In this document: positions 43,215 through 55,745 of the stretch, in pieces
Layout of the letters: the number at the start of each line of letters is the position of its first letter
Numbering within the stretch: position 1 is the stretch's first letter
Source: Siphonodentalium dalli
Lineage: Eukaryota > Mollusca > Scaphopoda > Gadilida > Siphonodentaliidae
Reading direction: 5' to 3'
Length of the DNA: 64,000 bases
Assembly: GCA_032622095.1 (NCBI GenBank)
Contig: CP136065.1
Span: forward strand, 67,483,675-67,547,674
Notes under the pieces: model-generated
What the model was told of the DNA's origin: nothing
The model's database searches: none
The model's input: only the letters and a program-made list of their open reading frames with translations
Translations under genes and position numbers: made by a program

Positions 43215-44533
43215 TTTTCCTGACAACAGTAAGTTAATCAATTTTGATGCTAATGGGCCAGAGTAGCAACATAATATGATACCTGTCAGTTCAGGTTCAA
43301 CGTTCGGTCCATTTCCGTAAAAAACATGGACATAATCCCAAAAGAGGTGTTCGGCAAAATTCATACTGCATCCCTTAAAATTAATTTGTCGTGCCCCATA
43401 AGGCTTTGGGACAACCATAATATAAGATTAAGTTGTCCATTGATTAAGTAGCATGTTTAATAACCAAGTGAGTCACAATTTGCTACCATTTCGGAACAGC
43501 CGAGAATAATGTTCGGAATATAAACTTTTTACTAAATTTGGTTGCCATTTTGCATGTAATCTTGAGTAATATTGTCTAAAACACCACACTATGTCATATT
43601 TAAGGCATATCAAAATAAAAAGAACCTTTGATACTAAAGATAGTGATTTTTTGCCGAGTTTGATGCTGTTTGTGATAGAAAAATCCCATAATTCTGGTGA
43701 TTTCAGAATGGTAAATAGTAAAAATTAATCAAGGTGCATAAGAAATGTTGGCATTCAATGTATATAATACGTAATAGTCATTTGTGTACATCACCATAAC
43801 TTGTAAGCGGTTGCATGGCACGTTGGGATAATAATTAACATGTTTCCATATTTAAATTGGCGGCCATTTTGACAGCCATTTTGAGCCAAAGTGACAATTT
43901 TGGTACCATTGAGTTCGAATATCAATAAGATATAGAATGGATCACTTACATTGCACAGTTCTTCCCACTTCTTGGTGAAATGTGACCAGAATCACAAAGG
44001 GGATCTTTTGTAAAATGTTATACCGCGTTTTGTATAATCGAATTTTTGAGTGATCGGAAGGGTGTGGACCCCCACAAACAGCATATTTCATTGCTCCAAT
44101 GGTCAGTTAACATGCTATATACAAAATAAAGTCACAATTCTCAACCAGTTCAAGGCCTCAGAAACTTATCTTAAAAGTATTAGTAAAAACGTATGAATTC
44201 CACTTCCGGTCGCCATTTTGGCGGCCATCTTAGACGGGAAGTTTCAATTTTGGCACATAAAGATGGCGTTATGTCATAGCTTCACAAAAATGTATACAAG
44301 TGTATACATATGACAAGATGTTCTCACTATAATTGCATCGAGCTGACTTATAGGAAAATGGCAGCCATCTTGGACGCCATCTTGAATTACAAACATTGCT
44401 CAAAGCGGATTTTAGCGGATTTTGGATATGTTATAGAGGAGAGCTTCCTCTTCAAAATTATATAAAAAACAACTTAGTCCAAATTTTTCTATGTTGACCC
44501 TAAAATTTGAGTTTATCGACCAGACTATTAAGT
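43215..44533 (-). repeat. right long inverted end
   Basis: Inverted, diverged copy of 36,806-38,040. The 85 bases before it (43,131-43,214) hold nothing identifiable. Confidence 0.75.
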
Positions 44534-44957
44534 TTAAGCACGAAGGAATCGGCACAAAGTACATCGGGACGGTATGAAGATAACATACCCATGTGCTATA
44601 ACTATTATATGACATGCATGTATGTTGGGCATACAAGCTTCCGATACAAATTAGTACCAATATACAATACAACATGTACAGGGTTTATATACGCTGCAAT
44701 CATTAGCGAACTTCCACACCAGATAACTTACTGTTTTTTAAATTTCCCCACAAAAGTGAGAAAAACGCTCTGTTTCTTTACCATATTAGGAACTAGGAGT
44801 GCCCTTTATTTATCCATGCTGAAGAAAAGTTGTGACCTGATTGTTCTAAATTCTACGACTTGAATAAGTCTTTCTGACGTGTATAAGGTCCATATACACG
44901 TATTTAACGTGCTTTTATTGACATAATTTATTATTATATAGATCCCCGGAATCGGTA
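44534..44957. other. intergenic, no gene seen
   Basis: A 118-codon frame crosses here, but it starts inside the inverted end and lacks any coding support. Confidence 0.5.
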
Positions 44958-45203
44958 TATCCTTCATGTAAGAACACACGAAACCACGCACCCCTCCATT
45001 CTCCATATGTGTTAGGGTTAGGGTCAGGGCTATAGGGTTAGGGTTACGGTTAGGATTATAATTAGAGTTAGGGCTATGTTAGGGTTAGGGTTGGGTTAGT
45101 GTCAGGTCTAGGGTTATGGTTAGGATTAGGGTTATCGTTAGGATTTGGGTTGGGGTTAGGGCATGGGTTAGGGTTAGAGTTGGGGTTAGTGTATTCTTAC
45201 ATG
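44958..45203 (+). repeat. TTAGGG-like interstitial patch with inverted flanks
   Basis: GTTAGGGTTAGGG-type units with many interruptions (45,009-45,190), bracketed by ATCCTTCATGTAAGAACAC and GTGTATTCTTACATGAAGACC. Direct GGAATCGGAAATCATA repeats follow. Confidence 0.75.
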
Positions 45204-45314
45204 AAGACCATACGCCCGAATCGGAAATCATACCCCGGAATCGGAAATCATACTATATGGTGTGTAATACAACGTTGAGGTTTTAGAAGGAAATAGCAAA
45301 TACACATGCTAAAA

Positions 45315-45750
45315 TTAAAGCCACATGGCGGTTTGCGCTCCAAAATACACATAATATTATTCGCTTTTGAATTTTTCTTTATATCGAAATAGGTCGATAA
45401 CTACCTTTCTACGAGCATTATGTACATGTAACCCAAAAAAGACGCAATGAAGTAATGAAAAATACAACTGTGAATACGGTGTTTGGTTCCCAAACACGAA
45501 ACAGCTATTTGCACGACGTGGAAACGAAAAGGGCGTTCCTTTGTAGTCTATTCCTGATATGGTAGCAATAAAGAGCGTTTCTCTGACTTCTGGTGAAATG
45601 TTGATAACGGCTGAAAGATTGCTGTGAATTTTTCAGAGCATATGAAGCCGGTATATCAATAGTTTGTTTATTTATCGACCTATCGTATCCGTCGCTCCAA
45701 ATTACGTTGAACAAAAATTGGAGGTTCGAATGAGCCATGTCCCTTCAATC
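45315..45750 (+). repeat. dispersed repeat R2, copy 2
   Basis: Second copy of 20,812-21,262. It includes GCAATAAAGAGCGTTTC. Confidence 0.75.
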
Positions 45751-47495
45751 ATTTCATAACATTTATATCCAAAATACATGTATGCAGAAATAAAAATAAA
45801 TAAAAAAGAGCGACATTGCAATAAAAGAATTACATGTGCATGGTGACTATTGTCGGTGGAATCATTGCCGTATGTAATCAAATGATTCGTCCCGAATAGA
45901 ATAGTAAACATTTACATTCGTTCGTAGTGCAAAAGTTGTGTTATCTGAGATTACACTGTTAATGTGGTTGGATTTTTTCGACAATATATGTTCATGCTAC
46001 ATTCGTTACAGCAAGCGCCTTCAATTTGTAACTGGCTGCTTTCTCAGTCGAATTTACATGTAGTATATGAAAACTTAATTATGTCCGATTTCACACAATA
46101 ACAACGCAATATGTACGTTTTCTATACATTTATTTAGATAGGACATGTGAGCCCATTTACATCAGTTAGTAATTACCAGGTATCAAAGTTTCAAAAGAGG
46201 AAGTTTGAACAGTTTTTAATTTGTGTCGGTCTTGCAATAATTCCAATAATGATCTCTGATAAAGAGTGTGAATGCTTTCGTCGCCAAAAAGCATTAGATA
46301 ATAAAGAGCGTTGACAATTTTGAGCCTTTAAGGGATTCATCGGGAAATCAACAGCTTATCTGATTATTTAAAAGGGAATCTGACAGATTTCCTGAAAAAA
46401 AATGAGTCAAAATGTTTTAGAGATTCCCCGTACCGACAATATGTATAAAAAAGCTGCTCATTCTAAAAGATGCCACATATTATTTGAAATTTAAACGCCG
46501 AGCATTCCCAATGTTTCGTCAATCAGGCAAACACAGCATGAACTTAATTCGTAACTGATAAGCATGCAATTTGTGCATACCACAAGATCATCTTATATAA
46601 TACGATGCAGCTGGGTATGATGGCATATTTTCATAACTCTGTTTAATAATCAAAGCTTGTGGACACCAGAACCACAAAGGCTCTTTATTGTAGTAATAAG
46701 TAAAATTATCGTTATCAAATATAGGCTTTGACCAGAGATTATGTATCCTTTATTATTAATAGGTTATCACACTTAATGTCCCCCGAAAATTCGAGCAATG
46801 TTTCAACAGCATTTCTTGATATTTGGGACGTGGTTTACATTTGAGAGAACGCAGGCCAAGTTCCAATAAATAAATAAAAGTTGTCAAAGAGTTATTGTTA
46901 CATACAACATTCGTCGATGTCCGCCTTGTTTGATTATCACTGGAAAGAAACATTTAGCGATTTATACGTATGTGTTTTATTAACTGAGCCACCGTGGAAA
47001 CTTGATATTGTGAATGTCAGATAAACATTGGACACAAGCAAAAACTTATTGGTTGAAATTTCTACGAGGGAGGGGGCTGTGGATGTACAGAGCCGCTGTT
47101 CTGTTTAAATTATATATTTGCGAACACTTTGCAGACCAAACCGTGACCGTATTCGCGATTACTCTGCGGCTGCCTCATAGCCACGGTGTCGATTTGAATG
47201 GATTGCACATATCGGATGTGGCCGCCGTTGTAATATTTAATGTTCACAGGACAATACTGATTCTATGACAGGAAACGGCTAGGACGATGAGAAGCGGTGA
47301 TAAACGACCATCGGTAATCTATCCTTATTCATTGGTTGAGGATACATCGTCAAAGGAGATGCGCCTCGTTAAATAACATATTTGTTTTTAGACAAACACC
47401 CTGTCTTATTTCAAACATGACAACACCGTCTAAGTGCGATTGTGTAGATAAAAGTGACACGCTTGCGAGAAGCGATATATACAATCTTATAGAAG
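45751..47495. other. intergenic, no gene seen
   Basis: An ATAATAAAGAGCGTTGAC motif at about 46,297 is the only recognisable item. Confidence 0.5.
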
Positions 47496-48566
47496 TGTAC
47501 ATGCAGGGACGTGGCTAGAGGGTCTCCGTTCGGGGGTGTCCACCTTGGGAAATTCCAACTGCACCCCCCCCCCCTTAAATCAGAATAAGACCAAACAGAA
47601 GTTTTTCATAATTCCATTTGCACCCCCCCCCCCTTTGCACATCAGTGCCCAGGCCTAATATCCTATATATTCGTAAACTATTCTATATTCCCGGTATGAG
47701 AACATATATTTTAACCTGGAAAACTACATAAATCTTAATGCACACGGCTACGGACACACCGGGCTGACCATGGTTGTTCGGCCCGGTGTGAGACAATTTA
47801 GAAAACTATACAACAAAATCGCAAATCCTAGTATCTAGACTTGCCTCAACTGAAGCTTTCATATAGTGTTGGACATTTCAAACCTCATACTCCCCCTCAG
47901 GTTGGAAAATTCTCCAACTGATGACCATTTCAGTCCACAACTTTGTAGTTAAATGTAGTTAAACTAATTAGCAATTTTGTATTGGCCACATGGGAGGGAC
48001 AATGACGCAGCGGGCCAACCATGGTTCGGCCCGGTGTGCGAAAATTTTGAAATCTGAACAAGAAAATCCTAACATCTAGACTGGCCTCAAGCCTTCCTAG
48101 AGTTGGAAATTTCAAACCTTACACCCCAACTTAGGTTGGAAAATTTCCAACTGATGACAATTCCAATGACAATGTTGGCCAAATGTATGACAATATTATT
48201 TTCTTAAATTAACTAGCAGTTTTTGACTGGCCACGGGGGAGGGACCAGGACACAATCTTTCCAAGTGTTGGAAATTTCCAACCTGTCACCCTAAGGTTTG
48301 GAAAATTTCCAACTGATGACCATTTCAGTCCAAATTTTTGACAACAAATAGGAAAATATGCAAATATTGGTCCAAAAATAATAAATTCCCCCCAATAAAT
48401 TGTTTGAAAATCAAACTACAAGAACATTTTCAACCTATTGTTGGTGTGAAATTTCCAACTAATGTTTTGGCAGGTATGAAATTTCAAACTGTTGAAAATT
48501 TTGACCAAAGTTGGGGGGGTGAGACATCCCCCCCAAACCCCCTGTCGCCACGTCTCTGTGTACATG
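47496..48566 (+). mobile_element. hAT-like non-autonomous element with 8 bp target duplication
   Basis: The element is 47,504-48,558 with ends CAGGGACGTGGCTAGAGG and GTCGCCACGTCTCTG, flanked on both sides by TGTACATG (47,496-47,503; 48,559-48,566). CAG...CTG ends and an 8 bp duplication fit the hAT superfamily. The interior is noncoding, with several degenerate internal repeats (TTGGAAATTTCCAAC-like, GGCCCGGTGTG twice) and C/G runs next to both ends. Confidence 0.75.
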
Positions 48567-49146
48567 CAGTTAACTCATTTCCATCTGCTCATCAAACACA
48601 CACGCCCTTACATTTTGTGTGTGCACCTAATTAGCTGAGTGCGTTAACATGATCCACATACCAATTGATCGATGTATAACAAAGAAGAAGAAGAAATGGG
48701 AAGAACGAAGGAAAAGAATAAAAGTATAAGATGAAGAAAAATTAACGAAAACATGAGAAGGAAGAAGACGGGGGAAAGGAAAAAGGAGACGACGTTGGAA
48801 TAAGAAAGACAAAAAATTAACAAGAAATCAAGAAGGAAGACAGAACAAGACAAATAAAATACACTGTATTCACACACATAGGTATTTACAGTCTTGAAAT
48901 CTGGTTTTCTAAAATAATATAGTTATGTTGCTGTTGTAAAGTCGGCCCGAAAGATATATATATATATATCTAATTGAGGAACAAGTCATTTAGAGACTCT
49001 TAGTTCCACATCACAATATATTTAATACAAATAAAATCAAATCGAATAGTCAATTTAATTCCAATTGTTTTGTAAAGGTTGGGAATCTTCATCATGTCTT
49101 CTCAACGCACATTACAGGTCTAAACTTTCCATGAAATGAAGTAAAG
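48567..49146. other. intergenic; purine-rich tract
   Basis: 48,680-48,855 is almost pure A/G on the plus strand (AAGAAGAAGAAATGGGAAG). A (TA)n run lies near 48,957. No gene. Confidence 0.6.
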
Positions 49147-49739
49147 TTGGTCGACCTCTGCACCCCCACCCAGGACTCATCTTCAACCCACTAATTTTCT
49201 TTCTTAATGTTTCCTCTATTTTTTTTGGTTGTTAACAAGAAAAACAAGTGGCCAGCACCAGGTCTCTTTGATCGCCGTTATAGTAAAGATGATGTCAAAT
49301 GCGATCTTATTTTCCGTTCCATTCGTTTTGGTAGTATACAAAACCTTACAAATTAGCCAAACATCCGTCACAAAAATCCAATCCAAACAAGATGGCCGCC
49401 GAAATGTCAAAATTTGCTATTTTTCGGACATTTCACCAACTTTCGTTTGTCTCTGTGTGAAAATATTGGCATCTTGACGAGATGTTATACATTTATCGTT
49501 TAGAAGAGTCACTGGCGAACACAAAGTGATCATAATATACATTCCTTCCGGGATATTTTTGTCCGATATCACGTTTTCCCAAATGCCGGTATAATCCGGT
49601 AAAAGCCGAATCGACGCTAATAACGCAATGTCTGTTTCGAATCAATGACTGTTATTGTTATCATAACATAACCATGCATATATATGTACAGGAGATACTC
49701 GAGCTAGGAGTCCTCTTATACCTGAGTTGAGGAATATTC

Positions 49740-50290
49740 ACCCAAATCCAAGATGGCGGCCAACATGGCCACCAGAAATAGAAAAATCGCCGAAAATCGC
49801 TGAGTTTAACATCAGTGAGCGTTATTGTCACGACAACTCAACACCTGCTTACTATTATGAGATGGGTACACTGAGTCGAAGAACTGTCCTTATATCACAT
49901 CCAAATAAAAGTCCCCCAAATCCAAAATGGCGCCCACAATGGCGGACAGATTTTGAAAAATCACTGAAATTCCCTCATTTTCATATCATTGGGAATTATT
50001 GTCGAGACAACTCCACACATGCTGACAGTTGAGTTGGAAATGCTGAGGTGAAGTAACTACATGTACCTTGCACCTGATGCAGAAAATTGTTTTCCAAATC
50101 GAAGATGGCGGCCAAAATGGCGACCGAAATTTGAAAACAAGCTTACATTCGTTTACTTTCGTACTATGGGCATTACTGTTACGCGAATTCTACCCACAAT
50201 TAAATGTTCATATGAAACATTGATATGAAGTGTTCATTTGAGTTTGGCCAACTCTCACAGTCAAGATGGCGACCAGACTGGCGGCCAGAA
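49740..50290 (+). repeat. ~170 bp tandem units with paired GATGGCGGCC motifs
   Basis: Four diverged units start with CCAAGATGGCGGCC (49,747), CCAAAATGGCGCCC (49,920), CGAAGATGGCGGCC (50,097) and TCAAGATGGCGACC (50,259), each followed by a second ATGGC(C/G) motif and GAAAT. The spacing is 162-177 bp. Confidence 0.7.
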
Positions 50291-51654
50291 ATTGAAAAGT
50301 AGTCGATATGGTCACATACTAATTTAAACGTTATGTCATAATATAAATATGTACGGATTGGCCATCTATTAGTTCCAACATAGGCCGTGTCCTTCTGGAA
50401 GGATGAAAACCCAGAATAATCGCGATGTGGCATTTCGAAATCCATTCTCCACTAAGCGCACCTAATGGCCGTACCCGTATATAGGTGCGCCGAATAGTCA
50501 TATTATGACTTCCAAGAATCAAAACAACAGTACCTGAGCTTATTCTGAGTTTCCACATTCAGCATTATCTGGACCAGCATCCGTCTCTTCGTCACATAAA
50601 GCTATCTCGCTCATACCAACACAGTTTTCTACACTTCTTGGTAGAATGGTCCGACTAATCGGAATGTTTCAAACAACACAAATGCCGGTGTCAAGCTCGT
50701 GTGTTTGTCTCGAAAGCTGGGAATTCTTATTCTAATTCTTGGCGAGCTGCATTCGTGGTAGCTTATGGTATAATCCAGATGCTACATATGGGATCTGAGC
50801 GTTATCTTGCGCGATAAACTAGAAAGGTATGCGAGCAATGCCTATAATAGTTTTCAGAAGGACCTCTCTATCTGCGTATTTTACCGATTTGGTTACCTAA
50901 TGGGGATAACAAAATGTACACCTGGTGATCTTCCCATCAGAGCGACTTATCAAAATATGGTTCATCAATTCACATATTCACATACTGACGTACCCGGAAA
51001 ACTTAACATTTGACGGATGCCTTTCTGCTAAGGCGTAGAAGACCATAATGCATAATATACCCACACTTCTTGACCATGCTCATAGGAACAGTCCTGGTGG
51101 CGTCCAAAAATCGTCTCACCGTTCAGATCCAAGCAGATAATAACAATACACGCGGTGCTATTTTGTGGACATGTGTCATGATAGTGGAAATGAAATTGGA
51201 CCATGACTGCACCGCCCCTTCTTTGGGTATAATTTAGATTGAGACATGATCGCATGTGGCTTTGCTTTCCTTGTATGCTAAGATTGTATCTTGCCATCCG
51301 TTTGTAAGCCGTTCTTAATCAACTGGACCAGGTGTGTAACATTGGCTACTACTATATAAGCCCCACCCAGACTGGGATGTAGTCTTAAAGACGACGCCTT
51401 TGATAGTTGGTTGGTTGGTTGATATGTCATACGCACGCTGAGTGGTGGACGGTATGGTTCAAAAACGTACAATTCCACCAACACAAGGGTGAAATGTTCA
51501 ACGCGAAGACCATCTAGAGGAATGTTACTTGGATGAGATATTGCATTCAGTTTAACCTACATTGGGTACACCAAGTGATTTCTTGGTAACATCACCATCC
51601 GTTTTCCTGCATGAAACATATTGACTACTATTTTCTAAAGTTATCTACTATATA

Positions 51655-52260
51655 TTTTGAGAACTACGTATATATGTGTGTATATACTTTATAGAATCGA
51701 AAACGGCTGCACCGATCGAGACCAAACTTCTCATCTAAGGGTAAAAATTCACGGAATGGTCGTCGCGCCGTTTTGGAGAAGCTCCGAGCACCCGTTCTCC
51801 ACTTCCAGTCACAAAAACGGCACTGTGGGTTTAATCGTGTTGATAGTTAAAGAGCGTTCGTATCCGCAGTGTCGTTGATAAAGAGCGTATGCGTGTAATG
51901 TGATTCTTACGTCTGGTTTAACACGTGAGCGTGACTGTATCCAGACATGAGCGTGTTGTGTGATTCTTATGTACTTAGGGCTTCCTAGGAACGGGGGAGA
52001 TTTTCATCGGGTCAGTTTTTCCACCCGAGGTGATCTTCACCTTGAAACGGGTACCAACAAATGATATATATGTGTGTGTCCTTTATAGACTCGAACCGAT
52101 TGAGCTCAAACTTGCTACCTACGGGAAGTGTCATGGACGGGTTAAACTGTGACCCCGACCTTACCTTGAAATTAAAAAAATAATTAAAAAAATTAAAAAT
52201 TGTCATGTTTCTGACGATTGCCGCCAGTGGCGGGCTAACCTGCTAGTATAATATAAAGCT
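51655..52260 (-). repeat. ACTAGCAGG repeat family, copy 2
   Basis: On the minus strand it starts ACTAGCAGGTTAGCCCGCC (52,246 downward) like 22,111. On the plus strand two similar pieces, ACGGCTGCACCGATCGAGAC (51,703) and CGAACCGATTGAGCTCAAAC (52,091), each follow a TTTATAGA word. The pattern is like the tails of RTE-type families; no protein remains. Confidence 0.45.
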
Positions 52261-52888
52261 ATATGATCATAAAGGTCACGTTCACCAATGTCCACATCCA
52301 TTGCCGTCCAGACTATAAATTGTTCTTTAAACACGTAGTGAAATAAATACACCACAGTTCCTGACATTTTCTTTAATAATAGCGCCCACATACTGACACT
52401 AACCCTGATAGAGGATAACAACAACGCATACCTTCATTCCATAAAGATATTATCCTTTAGCCCATCCGACTGTTTTGGGGAGGCTAGCATACATGTAGTA
52501 TTATCCAAACAAAATTTACGTCTGGTCAAGTTGATTCAGAACGCCCTTGAAACGGATGTGGAAATCCAATCTTACCACACCAAAAACACCAACACGCATG
52601 GCATTCTATATCTGAAACATGCACCTGGTGTAGGAATGTATACCGTGGCCCATTTCATTCCCACTGTCATGGCGCATGTCCACAAACTAGCACCTTTACT
52701 ATAACGGCGATCAAATAGACCTGGTGCATATAAACAAAATGGCCGACATGGTGGACGCCATCTTGTCTGGAGTCTCTGCGGCCACTTCTTTTTCTTGTTA
52801 ACAACCGAAAACAATTAGAGGAGATATTAAGAAAGAAAATTAGTGGGGTGAAGTTGAGTCATGGGGGGGGGGTGCAGAGGTCGATCAA

Positions 52889-54110
52889 TATCTCCTGGAC
52901 TAATATAGAAGGATTACTTGCGGTCATATAAACGTCATAATGTTCAAATATTTGTGACATATTATGATTGGTTTTGTGTTTTTTCTGAAAAAAATGTTGA
53001 AAAAAAAATCCCAAATTCTGAGCCATCTTGGATATTGATTTACAAGTTTTATATCAGTTAACGTAGAACTATATACGGAACAAAATGCAATTCATTGCTA
53101 TGTCATATCTCAATTAGTTTGTCCACAATCGTCATATCAATAGACATAGTGTAAAATCGCGAAATTTGTCGACCCTCATGGGCGCCATTTTGGATTATGT
53201 CATGTGCGGCCGGGTTGATTTCTTGTAAACATCCGGAATTCTACTCTAGAGGTGTCCAGGTACATACAAAAAATCGGTCCGGAGGAGTCCTGTGAGGGGG
53301 TCAATAGGGGTGTAACCTAGCTGCCCGACTATTATTTTCGATATGTTGAGGAACATTGCAACCTCATTGAAATGACATTCAGTATGACTGTGTTGCGTTA
53401 ACAGTAGACACTGGTAGAACCGCGTTGATAGTGATCATATCTCAATGCGGTTCCACCGCGGATCTAACACGGTCGAGGGAGACTATATTTTGAGAATATA
53501 TATATGCCGACAGATCATGGGGGAAAGTAAAAGCTGCCTATGTTCGAGGTAATTTATATTTTTTTAGGAAAAATATAAACATGTAATTTCAATAAAATTT
53601 GTATGCCTTAATTTTCTGCCTATATGACCTTACCTGGTTGCGTCTGTGGCCATTAAGTAGACACGAGTGAGGCTCAGTGAGCTTTTAGCATGTGCTTATT
53701 TCATAATTTTCAATAATTGGAAAATACGAATACATGTAAATAAAAAATATTGTAATTTGTTACATGATAAAAAAGAAGGTCGTGAATATCAGGGTCCATT
53801 ATTGAACGGTGCACAGTTATGTTCATAATATAACATTCTAGCTGTTACCATGAAGTTTTTATATTTAAAATTATAATTATTCAGTGGGTGGGGGTGGTAT
53901 AAGTAACCCATTCGCCTTAGTAAACGAACCAAATTTTGAGGTCTATGTTGCGACATCATTATCTTCATTTCGATTAACTGATTAATTAATGAACAATTAT
54001 CAGATATTAATATTAAGTTTATTATTCTTTCATCTGCATGTATCTATAAACAATATTTATACCATAATTGCCTGTTCTATTGTGTGTATAACACCTATTT
54101 TGTAAATTTC
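52889..54110. other. intergenic, no gene seen
   Basis: Contains short AATGGNNNNAT/GCCATTTTGGAT-like words near 53,020 and 53,190 similar to the arms of the neighbouring element. Otherwise unremarkable AT-rich DNA. Confidence 0.5.
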
Positions 54111-54235
54111 ATCTTTACACCCTTATGTGGGTATACAGCTTCCTTCTGTGGGTATACATTTCTACTGTGGGTGTAAATTTTCAAACGCAATTTCATGTGT
54201 TAAACGTGTATACCCATAGTAGAACTACATCGTTG
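54111..54235 (+). repeat. GTGGGTATACA cluster
   Basis: GTGGGTATACA occurs twice and GTGGGTGTAAA once within about 55 bp, with an inverted GTGTATACCCA near 54,209. Confidence 0.5.
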
Positions 54236-54942
54236 TTAGCAAAATAGTTCCTATGTCACATTCATTTGAAATTGGAAGTTGTCATGATATCAATTAGATA
54301 TGAGGAAAATTGCATGAATTTCAATCAAATGTAGCTTGCTAGTGCTACTATTAACAAGGAAACATATGAATGATAATTCCAAGTAACCGGTCGTTCAGAA
54401 ACAGGATGACGCCATGACGTTAATGTAAGCATCACTACGCGTGACGCACATTCCTTATAGCGTCCTGTGTGTGTCTCTGTGTGAGGATACACATTCAAAG
54501 TAAACAGCGGGGTAGTTGAATTCGCGAACAAACTTACAAAAATAATAATTATGGCATAAATAAAATACACGCATAGTACCCGAGAGTAAAACATTTTCAC
54601 CACTCGTGGTATTGTGGTTTTAACCACTCGCCAAAATTTTGTATTCTCGGTTACTATGGGTGTATGCTATATGTTAACCATACAGTAACATGCATTTATA
54701 ATATTCTCCTGTTTTCGAACTTCATTTCAGTGAAAATTACATGAACATTTTCAAAATATTAAGAAAGATCTAGAATTTTGAAATGAAATGAGAGACAAAA
54801 ATACAAAACTTACCATCTATAGATATGGTATAATTTAACAGGGCATTAATGATAACTGACTCAAATTTAATGATAAAACAAATTCTAGTTGTTTCTGAGG
54901 TATAAATATGTCTGTGTGATCCACAGATTGACCTTTATTAGC
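54236..54942. other. intergenic, no gene seen
   Basis: No supported features. Confidence 0.5.
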
Positions 54943-55048
54943 CTGATCGGTCTAAAATAGATCCTTTATATTGATCGGTCTAAGATAGTCCAATATTAGG
55001 TCGATTGGTCTAAAATAGACCGATCGGTCTAAATAGACCGATCAGTCT
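54943..55048. repeat. TAGACCGATCGGTCTA palindromic cluster
   Basis: GATCGGTCTA(A)AATAGA recurs five times, including a perfect TAGACCGATCGGTCTA followed by TAGACCGATCAGTCT. Confidence 0.8.
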
Positions 55049-55140
55049 TTCACTGCCTGTATGCATCTAGGATAAGGGGAGTCAATCTAAGCTGTTCTAT
55101 AATTATCTTTCAATCAATAACTAAACTTGGATTTCCTTTT

Positions 55141-55563
55141 ATGTGGGAGGCCTTTTTCGTATTTATTAGCTATTTGCACTTAAGCGTAAGTGAATGGCGC
55201 TTAATTTAACTTATGCTTAAGCGTAATGTAGACATTACATAATGCTAAAGCGTTATATAATTATGACTTCATTTACTCTTAAGCATCGTTCATATACACT
55301 CTCAAGGAGCTGCATTCAAGCTGAACTCGATGCACCCACATTACTAAAGCCAGTAAATTACATAAGATTATACCATTATACCTGAGGTAAGATAGGTGAA
55401 GAATTGAATTAAGATTAAGCGTAAATGAATCGCGCGGTTATGCATGCATCAATGTGTTATGCGTCCGAATAATGGAAGTGTAATTCAGATGCATTATGCT
55501 TACGCGTAAATAGTTTATGCTGAAGCATAATTAGCTAATAAATGTGAAAAAACGCCTCCCATA
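55141..55563. mobile_element. MITE-like element with CTTAAGCGTAA subterminal repeats
   Basis: Ends ATGTGGGAGGCCTTTTTCG and AAAAACGCCTCCCATAC are inverted, with TTAGCTAATAAATGTGA next to the right end matching ATTTATTAGCTA at the left. The interior repeats CTTAAGCGTAA, TGCTTAAGCGTAA and TTACGCGTAAA in both orientations. Confidence 0.55.
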
Positions 55564-55745
55564 CTTTTAAGATTTATTCATTATTTGCGCTTGAGCATAA
55601 ATATGATCCAGTTGTGCTTAAGTGCAAATGATTTGAGCTTAAGTGTTAATCATATGCATTTAGGCGTAAATAATTTGTGCTTATGATTAAACGCAAATAG
55701 CAAATAACAAACGGATAAATGTGAAAATGCATGGCCTCCCATACA
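55564..55745. repeat. second GGCCTCCCATAC piece
   Basis: Begins TTAAGATTTATTCATTATTTGCGCTTGAG and ends AAATGTGAAAATGCATGGCCTCCCATAC, resembling half of the preceding element. It is probably a tandem or nested relative. Confidence 0.5.

Larger units (their letters stand above)
36806..44533. mobile_element. 7.7 kb element with ~1.2 kb inverted ends
   Basis: The left arm (36,806-38,040) and right arm (43,215-44,533) are inverted copies: ATAGTCTGGTCGATAAA outermost, ATCCGCTAAAATCCGCTTTG, TTCAAGATGGCGTCCAAGAT and GTGAGAACATCTTGTCATAT within, and GGTCCATTAGCATCAA near the inner edge. They are clearly diverged by point changes and indels. The interior is a TATAC-rich minisatellite into which a LINE has inserted. 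No transposase is encoded. No target duplication could be identified. It resembles large foldback elements with satellite cores. Confidence 0.75.
49147..52888. mobile_element. 3.7 kb inverted-repeat element with AAGATGGCGGC motifs
   Basis: Ends are inverted: TCGACCTCTGCACCCC at 49,151 and its complement near 52,885, continuing through CCACTAATTTTCTTTCTTAA, GTTGTTAACAAGAAAAA and GATCGCCGTTATAGTAAAG. The right arm has an extra ~55 bp holding another AAGATGGCG motif. The arms are 140-190 bp. The interior is noncoding and mosaic. No target duplication seen. Confidence 0.6.
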
